Of a stretch of DNA of 7,704 bases, positions 1 to 4,848 are shown piece by piece (within the stretch, counting starts at the first letter, position 1; each line of letters opens with the position of its first letter). This stretch comes from DASYAN01 sp036501345 (GTDB taxonomy: Bacteria; Chloroflexota; Ktedonobacteria; Ktedonobacterales; Ktedonobacteraceae), in assembly GCA_036501345.1 (NCBI GenBank), contig DASYAN010000328.1, positions 1 to 7,704 on the forward strand, in the 5' to 3' direction. Both the position numbers and the translations under genes were made by a program. The notes under the pieces were generated by a model, which was given only the letters and a program-made list of their open reading frames with translations, was not told the DNA's origin and searched no databases.

Positions 1-69
1 GTCATCTTGCAGCCCGATGCGCAGACCGCTCTCGTCTGACTGCGGTCATGTATCTGAACAATGAGAAGA

Positions 70-318
70 TCAGTTCAGACTGCAGGGGGGCTTTGTGTGT
101 CTCTCGCACGCTCTTTTCAGGGGAAAAAAGAGAAAAACGCGGCCAAAGAAGCGTTCGATAGCACTGCGCGAGCCCTCGTTCTTCTCTGGTCCAAGTAGGA
201 GGCAAGCAGGAGCGGTTTTTCTGGTTCTTGGGATTGAACGCCACGACGGGACAGCCCCAAATGCTGTATGAATCCAGGCAATCAGACGCAGTCCCCAATA
301 GGCTGCGTCAAGGGGTCT
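70..318 (-). pseudogene. Decayed DDE transposase, C-terminal fragment with two frameshifts
   Basis: Read on the minus strand, this stretch gives the end of a DDE-type (IS4/IS5-like) transposase if two frame changes are allowed. From about 318 down to 247 one frame reads a DAAYW segment followed by IHTAFGAVP. The reading then continues as VVAFNPKNQKNRS and TWTREERG in the next frame (about 247 to 173). From about 174 to 112 it returns to the first frame as RSAIERFFGRVFLFF. In this transposase class, the Asp of a DxAY-type motif and the Glu of an R-x3-E-R-x-F motif are the second and third catalytic acids, and both are present. The first shift looks like one lost base near 248-250. The second looks like one gained base in the CCC run at 173-175. 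The catalytic N-terminal half is absent, and after LFFPLKR the frame runs into a stop at 70-72. It is a dead insertion-sequence remnant. The exact IS family is uncertain. Confidence 0.6.
285..309. repeat. Short perfect hairpin at the edge of the transposase relic
   Basis: GACGCAG at 285-291 pairs with CTGCGTC at 303-309. A T-G and a C-G pair (292-293 with 301-302) extend the stem to nine pairs around a seven-base loop. It lies within the DAAYW coding part of the transposase relic, so it may be only a coding coincidence. No T-run follows on either strand, so it is not a standard terminator. Confidence 0.3.
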
Positions 319-364
319 GTGGTGTAGTGGAACAGGAAAGTGGTTTAGGGGAAAGAGGCAATAC

Positions 365-667
365 ATGCCTAAAAAGCATCTTGGTATGCTGCTGATAGTA
401 ATCTCTGCTCTCATTGCTTCTATCCCATTCTCTTTGCCTGTCATAGAGAAAGAGGCAGCACTTGAGAAAGGCCCTCGAGTAGCAATGGAACAGAAAGTGC
501 AGATAAGGAAAACGACCAGGGGAAAAGAGAAGAAATCCTTCTGGCCACAAGAAGCCTACCGAACGCTGTTTGCTGGCTCGCTACCTTTATCATTATCACA
601 GGATTATGGTCTCTTTCACGCTTGCCCTCTTGAAGTTTTCAGAGAAGGAAATGCCCTCTTGTCCTAG
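365..667 (+). CDS. Doubtful small protein with hydrophobic N-terminus
   Basis: This is an open frame of 100 codons with an ATG start, preceded by an AAAGAGG sequence about seven bases upstream that could serve as a ribosome binding site. The first 25 or so residues (MPKKHLGMLLIVISALIAS...) look like a signal anchor: two lysines, then a hydrophobic stretch. The rest is polar and basic and has no motif I recognise. The frame lies between a dead transposase and an unknown gene. Another open frame overlaps its 3' half (570-779), so the region may be decayed DNA, and the hydrophobic start could be chance. I recognise no family. It is listed only because the start region is plausible. Confidence 0.2.
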   Translation: MPKKHLGMLLIVISALIASIPFSLPVIEKEAALEKGPRVAMEQKVQIRKTTRGKEKKSFWPQEAYRTLFAGSLPLSLSQDYGLFHACPLEVFREGNALLS

Positions 668-746
668 ACAAAGAATCTTCTCTCGGTTATTCTTAAGAGA
701 GAGTCAGGCAAGAAACCATTCTCATCTGATTAGCCCTATGGAGAAC

Positions 747-797
747 CGTCAAGTTCTTTTGACGCATGCCACTATTTGATTTCCTTTCAAAGGCATG
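747..797. repeat. Two adjacent hairpins
   Basis: CGTCAA (747-752) pairs with TTGACG (759-764) around a six-base loop. Immediately after, CATGCC (765-770) pairs with GGCATG (792-797). An inner TTTGA/TCAAA stem (775-779 with 787-791) stacks on that second helix across a four-base bulge. No T-run follows on the plus strand or in the minus direction, so an intrinsic terminator is unlikely. They lie 75-125 bases upstream of the unknown gene at 872 and could sit in its leader or be relics of a mobile-element end. Confidence 0.35.
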
Positions 798-871
798 GCA
801 TCAAAAAGGGGTAATTCTGCTTAACAGTGTTGACCTCGTACAAGCACAAAACTGTCAAGTGGATTTAACGC

Positions 872-1447
872 TTGCCTAAGAACTGGATAAGCAAGATAGG
901 TCAAGACTCCTACACATCCATAACTTTTGAGGAATTTCAAAGCAAAATGGAAAAGGAACGCCAGGATAATTCACAAGACCCTGACTATTACCCAGTTGGT
1001 CAAACGTACATTTTTACTACTAGCCGCAACTATAGCGGTATACCTGGGCTTGAATATATAGAATATGCATCGAAGAATATACATATTCCAGATCAGCATG
1101 TATCTGAATACTATGATAGAGAAGGAAAAGGAATGATGATCAATAATGCAAAGCAGGTGCCTTATAATCGCATGGCTCGCTCTATACGCCAGGAATTGCG
1201 CAATCCAACAATCCAAGATGTCAAGGATGCAGATGCATTCTTAAACAAGCTTGCCACCAATTTTCTAGCAGATGTGAGCGAATATCGTTCTAGTACAAGC
1301 AGTGCTTTCAGTAATGCTTTCCCCAATCTCTATAAAGATCTGATAGAACATATAAAAACAAGTATTGGTGATCTAAATGATAATTCAAGTTTAGCACTCT
1401 TTCATGAGCATTTATCTGGAGGATTTCCCATTGCTATAGAGAGATAG
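872..1447 (+). CDS. Unrecognised 191-residue protein (hypothetical)
   Basis: The frame opens just after an in-frame TAA at 866-868, so TTG at 872 is the earliest possible start. Only a weak AGTGGA precedes it. An ATG at 947 (residue 26) with GAGGAA 12 bases upstream is the alternative start and would give 166 residues. The product is polar, has no signal peptide or membrane segment, and contains several Tyr-rich stretches. The C-terminal half (about residues 105-180) looks helical. I recognise no domain or catalytic motif. Its DNA is visibly richer in A+T than the kinase and debranching-enzyme genes, which may point to horizontal acquisition. The stop directly before the weak start also leaves open that this is the 3' part of a longer, broken gene. 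Nothing in the flanks suggests a function. Confidence 0.5.
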   Translation: MPKNWISKIGQDSYTSITFEEFQSKMEKERQDNSQDPDYYPVGQTYIFTTSRNYSGIPGLEYIEYASKNIHIPDQHVSEYYDREGKGMMINNAKQVPYNRMARSIRQELRNPTIQDVKDADAFLNKLATNFLADVSEYRSSTSSAFSNAFPNLYKDLIEHIKTSIGDLNDNSSLALFHEHLSGGFPIAIER

Positions 1448-1463
1448 GGAGGACATACTAACA

Positions 1464-1511
1464 CGGACCAATAACAGGAGATATATCGGACGGGGCCGAC
1501 GCGGACCAATA
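1464..1511. repeat. Short direct repeat
   Basis: CGGACCAATA occurs at 1464-1473 and again at 1502-1511, 38 bases apart. Each copy is followed by a near-matching ACAGG or CAGG, and CGGAC appears a third time between them. This may be a protein-binding repeat or a small local duplication. It is too short to assign. Confidence 0.4.
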
Positions 1512-1778
1512 CAGGGGTTATGCCGAAAATAGAAGAAAAAGACTTAAGTAATATCGAAAAGCAATATGTATCTGAACCTGGATCGATGTAGGAAAGCCAC
1601 CTGTTGTTTCACTACATTCATAGCTCAATAATTTTTCGTACCTTTATAGTGGAACATTTGCACATTTCTTCCCCTATTACAGCTTGATAACTTCGAGTTC
1701 CCACCTTGTACTCTACTTATCTAACCCTGCTAAGTCCTATTTAGGAGGGAAAGAGTGACAGGAAGACCTGAGAATAGC

Positions 1779-1808
1779 TTGCAATAAGAAATTTGATTAC
1801 GGTATACT
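1779..1808 (+). promoter_or_regulatory. Candidate sigma-70-type promoter for the kinase gene
   Basis: TTGCAA at 1779-1784 (four of six to TTGACA) is followed after 18 bases by TATACT at 1803-1808 (five of six to TATAAT). Transcription from here would give a leader of about 180 bases before the kinase start. A perfect TATAAT at 1917-1922 is closer to the gene but has no matching -35 element. The call rests on consensus resemblance only. Confidence 0.3.
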
Positions 1809-1868
1809 GTTTGTGCTCTCAAAGTACAACGCAGTGCTCAATATACCCAAACATTTCCAAGAGCAAGC

Positions 1869-1940
1869 AAGGACTCTTCAAGCCCCAAAGGGTGCCATGC
1901 CTTTGTATGAAGAGGATATAATTCGCCAGTCGAAGTCCTT
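1869..1940 (+). promoter_or_regulatory. Structured leader upstream of the kinase gene
   Basis: AAGGACTCTTC (1869-1879) can pair with GAAGTCCTT (1932-1940) if one base is bulged. Inside lies a perfect six-pair hairpin, CAAAGG (1886-1891) with CCTTTG (1900-1905), around an eight-base loop. If the promoter near 1803 is used, this folded segment lies in the 5' untranslated RNA, 55 bases before the start codon. I do not recognise it as a known riboswitch. Confidence 0.3.
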
Positions 1941-1994
1941 GATATTAGCTGTGGGAGCTCTACCCTGTGAACAAACATAGATAAGAGAGATGCC

Positions 1995-3947
1995 ATGCCA
2001 CACTGTCCCAACCCTCGTTGTCAGGCTGACTATCCTCCTGGGACTGTTCAGTGTACCAATCCATTTTGCCAATGCTTATTGCCCGAAGCTATCGTCGCGG
2101 GTCGCTATCGCATCGAAACTCTGCTTGGTATTGGTGGCATGGGAGCAGTCTATCGCGCTAGCGATACCTTTGAAATGGAACAGGTAGCTCTGAAGATTCT
2201 AACCTTTACCAATATTACCATGGACAAAGATACTGCAGTTGAACGCTTCCGCCGCGAAGCACGCTATGCTCACCAATTGAAGCATCAGAATATTGTTCCG
2301 GTTCTGAACTTTGGTCAGGATGGCAAGCTGCTTTACCTAGCGATGCCTTTGGTGACAGGCGGCACAGTCAAATCTTTACTCCAGAATGAATGTCCTTTAC
2401 CAACCCAGCAAGCACAGCGCTACCTTAACGACCTTGCAGAAGCTATCGATGCCATTCATCAACATCCCCAGCAGATTATTCATCGGGATATTAAACCCTC
2501 AAACCTGCTTATTCACCAGAAGGATCGACGATTAGTCGTCACCGACTTTGGTATTGCGCGTGCCATGCAACAAGAGAAAGCTCTAACGCAGCGGGGCTGG
2601 TCCCTGGGCACCCAACACTACATCGCTCCAGAACAGGAGAGCGGAAAAGCCGAACCGGCAAGCGATATCTATGCCATGGGCGTTGTAGCGTATCAAATGT
2701 TTACAGGGCTTCTTCCTTTCCAGGCAATGGTAAGAAGCCATACAGCAGAGCTTCCTGCTCCCAGTACCTTGAATCCATCACTCCCACCAACTGTTGACCC
2801 GATTATTATACACGCCATAGATATTGATCCTACCAAACGCTACCGATCAGCACGTGAATTCGCTGATGCACTCAACAAAGCGCTAGAGGTAGAAGCCATC
2901 CAGTCAGCACCAGCACACACAGAAGGCATCTGGTCAGAATCAACAGCGGCAACCCTCATCCCGACAAACGATGCGAACATCATTGTACGCTCACTGATCC
3001 CCGAACATCCCTGCTCACAGTGTGGGCGAGAAAATAGGAGCAACTCTCGTTTTTGTCGCCACTGTGGACACAGCTTAAATGATACCTCGGCACTTGTAAC
3101 CGATGTTTGTCAGGTCGGTTATAGGAGTGATGTCGGACGACAGGCAAAAGACAATGAAGATATGCTCTTGATTGCACAGGGGCTCTGCGTTACGCTTACG
3201 CCACCACGTCCCTTCAGCCTGTTCGCAATCGCCGATGGACTATTAGGACCACAAGGTAAGTCTGTCGGAGGGCACAAGGCAAGTCGCTTGGCTGTCGAGA
3301 CTATCTCTGACGTTCTCTTACCACTACTAACAACGCCATCTCCTAGCCAGCATACAATGAGAAGCGGAATACCCGCAGGCCAGCAGCAAAGACGTCCCTT
3401 ACAGGTGATACCTCCATCAGAAACAATACTGGCTCAGTGGATGAGAGATGCTGTATGGCAAGCCAACAAGGTCATCTACCATCGTAATGCGGACTACGAT
3501 ACAATGATGGCAAGTACACTTACAACGACTCTCCTCCATAAACGCCGTCTTTTTGTCGCAAGCGTAGGAGACAGCCGAGCCTATTACTACAATAAAAATA
3601 AGGGCTTACAGTGCATCACTACCGATCATACGCTAGCAGCGAACCTTGTTGAAGCAGATTTACTCCTTCCCGATGATGTCCATAAGAGTCCAAAGCGCAA
3701 TCAGCACTATCGCTACCTGGGACAAAATTATCAAGTGGTCGTCGATTTATTTCAGTCTGAGGTAGAGGTAGAGGATACGATTCTGCTTTGCACTGATGGC
3801 CTTTGGCACATGGTTCGCCACGAGCGCATCCAGGAAATACTAGCCCAAGGTGGAGATCCCCAGAAGCTCACACGAACATTGGTCCATGAGGCAAATGATG
3901 CTGGTGGCGAAGGCAATATCAGCGCTATCGTCATACGCATCAAATAA
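1995..3947 (+). CDS. Zinc-ribbon Ser/Thr protein kinase fused to PP2C-type phosphatase
   Basis: This 650-residue soluble protein has four parts. First is an N-terminal four-Cys zinc ribbon (C4, C9, C20, C25). A complete Hanks-type kinase follows at about 38-300: glycine loop GIGGMG at 45-50, Lys67, Glu88, HRDIKPSN at 163-170, DFG at 184-186 and APE at 211-213. A second zinc ribbon (C340, C343, C354, C357) sits in the linker. A PP2C phosphatase fills about 374-650, with NED at 387-389, ADG at 413-415, GDSR at 525-528 and TDG at 600-602. All key kinase residues are present. In the phosphatase the final metal-site motif reads GGEGNIS (637-643), with Gly640 where relatives have Asp, and a low-complexity insert lies at about 445-475. 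No membrane segment is visible, unlike most PknB proteins. The predicted role is a cytoplasmic kinase/phosphatase acting on shared or own phosphosites. ATG 1995 has AGAGAG five bases upstream. The ATG at 1990 is out of frame. Confidence 0.93.
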   Translation: MPHCPNPRCQADYPPGTVQCTNPFCQCLLPEAIVAGRYRIETLLGIGGMGAVYRASDTFEMEQVALKILTFTNITMDKDTAVERFRREARYAHQLKHQNIVPVLNFGQDGKLLYLAMPLVTGGTVKSLLQNECPLPTQQAQRYLNDLAEAIDAIHQHPQQIIHRDIKPSNLLIHQKDRRLVVTDFGIARAMQQEKALTQRGWSLGTQHYIAPEQESGKAEPASDIYAMGVVAYQMFTGLLPFQAMVRSHTAELPAPSTLNPSLPPTVDPIIIHAIDIDPTKRYRSAREFADALNKALEVEAIQSAPAHTEGIWSESTAATLIPTNDANIIVRSLIPEHPCSQCGRENRSNSRFCRHCGHSLNDTSALVTDVCQVGYRSDVGRQAKDNEDMLLIAQGLCVTLTPPRPFSLFAIADGLLGPQGKSVGGHKASRLAVETISDVLLPLLTTPSPSQHTMRSGIPAGQQQRRPLQVIPPSETILAQWMRDAVWQANKVIYHRNADYDTMMASTLTTTLLHKRRLFVASVGDSRAYYYNKNKGLQCITTDHTLAANLVEADLLLPDDVHKSPKRNQHYRYLGQNYQVVVDLFQSEVEVEDTILLCTDGLWHMVRHERIQEILAQGGDPQKLTRTLVHEANDAGGEGNISAIVIRIK

Positions 3948-3968
3948 GGATTCACTACTTGTTTGGAC

Positions 3969-4042
3969 TACAGATCTAGAAAGGAAGCATCTGACTATTC
4001 TGCATGGTCGAGAAATGCTTCCAGCCTCGTTCTAGATCTGTA
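3969..4042. terminator. Long imperfect inverted repeat between convergent genes
   Basis: A perfect 13-pair stem joins 3969-3981 to 4030-4042 and contains AGATCT/CTAGA palindromic sequence. After one unpaired base on the left and seven on the right, a second 8-pair stem (GGAAGCAT 3983-3990 with ATGCTTCC 4015-4022) closes a 24-base loop. The structure starts 22 bases after the kinase stop and 3 bases after the lipoprotein stop, so it would form at the 3' end of both transcripts. No T-run follows on either strand. It is therefore not a canonical intrinsic terminator, though it could still end or protect both mRNAs. A small mobile-element relic is the alternative. Confidence 0.55.
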
Positions 4043-4045
4043 TTA

Positions 4046-4777
4046 CTAACAGCCAAATACGGTGGAACTACAGGTAGCAGCGGGAGTTGGTTGATTGCCT
4101 CCCCCTCCTCCTCCTCCTCTGCCAGGTGGAACGAAGATTGGCGGAGTAACACCTGGTACAGTGACAGTTTGTATACCCTGTATCGTTGGCGCAGTTGATG
4201 GAGTTACCGTAGGAGTTGGCGATGCTACAACAAGTGTAAAAAAAGCAGCAGGTTGGGGCTGATTATCAACGCTGCAAGCCTGACCGTTGGGACCTGAGAA
4301 CGAAACAGTCACCAGATTATTTTTACCCACCATATCTGGTCGATTGGGTATTGTAAAATAGAAAACTGCCAATCCATCGCTCGAGGTCGTTCCGCCCTGA
4401 CTAGCTCGACCCCCATCGGCCCATTCAACGTTTGCACTTGCACTGGCTCCGTTGACACCGACAGGATTACCATTCACCTCGTGAACGAAGCGAGCATATA
4501 CAGGAATCTCACTGCCAGGATTGAAGCCAGGTGTGGTGTTAGTGATCCACGCACCACACAAATAAGGAGCTACAGTTCCTGATGATGACAAGCCATTGTT
4601 AAATTTAATAGTGACCGTGACTTGTGGACCGTTTGCGCCTGCTGTAGTGGGTGTATCGCTTGAGCCACAGGCGATGACTAGCACGCTGAGTGATAAGAGA
4701 AGAAAGACAGCACCACATTTGAGATAGAAAGATCGGCGGGATGCTATTGTTCTTAGTTGTTGTTTTTCTATTTCCAT
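4046..4777 (-). CDS. Secreted lipoprotein with Ig-like domain and Pro/Thr/Gly-rich tail
   Basis: The 243-residue product begins with a basic n-region, a hydrophobic stretch at about 22-35 and a lipobox VIAC ending at Cys37. It should therefore be exported by Sec, lipidated and held on the outer face of the membrane. Residues about 50-185 are beta-rich, with the rhythm of a bacterial Ig-like fold (PVYARF, GASASANVEW, SSDGLAVFYFTIP). A Pro/Thr-rich linker (186-218) follows, then seven consecutive glycines (221-227) and a Cys-containing end. C74/C168 and C236/C243 could form disulfides. The function is unknown; a surface-exposed binding or structural protein is likely. AGAGGAAG (plus coordinates 4791-4798) lies 13 bases before the ATG, a somewhat long spacing. 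The gene lies 71 nt downstream of the debranching enzyme gene on the same strand, so cotranscription is possible. Confidence 0.8.
   Translation of the reverse strand: MEIEKQQLRTIASRRSFYLKCGAVFLLLSLSVLVIACGSSDTPTTAGANGPQVTVTIKFNNGLSSSGTVAPYLCGAWITNTTPGFNPGSEIPVYARFVHEVNGNPVGVNGASASANVEWADGGRASQGGTTSSDGLAVFYFTIPNRPDMVGKNNLVTVSFSGPNGQACSVDNQPQPAAFFTLVVASPTPTVTPSTAPTIQGIQTVTVPGVTPPIFVPPGRGGGGGGGNQPTPAATCSSTVFGC
4104..4118. repeat. (CCT)5 trinucleotide repeat in the lipoprotein gene
   Basis: Five exact CCT units encode most of the seven-glycine run near the lipoprotein C-terminus, on the minus strand. Because the unit is a triplet, slippage here would change the number of glycines without breaking the frame. 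Confidence 0.7.
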
Positions 4778-4819
4778 GTCGTTGAAATTACTTCCTCTAC
4801 TTCAATAGTAGCGTCGTAA

Positions 4820-4847
4820 AGTATAGCATAGCTAGTCGAGATTTGAC
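4820..4847 (-). promoter_or_regulatory. Weak candidate promoter for the lipoprotein gene
   Basis: On the minus strand, TATACT (plus 4820-4825) is a good -10 element, five of six to consensus. The element 16 bases upstream, GTCAAA (plus 4842-4847), is a poor -35. It lies in the 71-nt gap after the debranching-enzyme stop and would allow separate transcription of the lipoprotein gene. The evidence is resemblance only. Confidence 0.2.
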
Positions 4848-4848
4848 A

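Larger units (their letters stand above)
320..871. other. 550-bp stretch without a convincing gene
   Basis: Apart from the doubtful 100-codon frame, I see only short structures here: two adjacent hairpins at 747-797, and a TTGAC/GTCAA pair at 830-834 and 854-858 just before the next gene. No tRNA, rRNA or known riboswitch sequence is recognisable. Overlapping frames in the 540-780 part suggest either decayed coding DNA or plain intergenic sequence. Confidence 0.4.
1448..1994. other. 547-bp intergenic region upstream of the kinase gene
   Basis: No gene of normal size is supported here. The region holds two Shine-Dalgarno-like sequences with no real gene behind them: GGAGG at 1448-1452, and GGAGGG at 1744-1749 followed by GTG at 1755 and only ten codons. 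It also holds a 10-bp direct repeat, a 23-codon ATG frame at 1520-1591, and a 9-bp inverted repeat with one G-T mismatch (1606-1614 with 1647-1655). Candidate kinase promoters and a leader with nested dyads complete it. Remnants of lost genes are likely. Confidence 0.45.

Noticed and set aside
2..298. Minus-strand open frame of 98 codons as an intact gene
   Set aside because: Its middle is one segment of the frameshifted transposase relic, and the start codon is an internal TTG. It is not an independent gene.
318..345. tRNA-like string GTGGTGTAGTGGAAC
   Set aside because: It resembles a tRNA D-arm, but no T-arm GGTTCGAATCC or matching acceptor stem follows, so a tRNA is not supported.
70..444. 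Minus-strand open frame of 124 codons as an intact gene
   Set aside because: Two separate pieces of it (about 318-247 and 174-112) belong to the transposase relic. The rest shows no resemblance to anything and the frame is interrupted.
570..779. Plus-strand 69-codon frame
   Set aside because: It has a TTG start without a ribosome binding site, overlaps another weak frame, and shows no recognisable motif. Joining it to the 365-667 frame by one shift gives a smooth sequence, but nothing I can identify.
1448..1452. GGAGG directly after the unknown gene as the start signal of a next gene
   Set aside because: No ATG, GTG or TTG lies at a usable distance downstream.
1520..1591. 23-codon ATG frame after CAGGGG
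   Set aside because: It is too short, the Shine-Dalgarno spacing is only about two bases, and the sequence is unremarkable. It may be part of a degraded gene.
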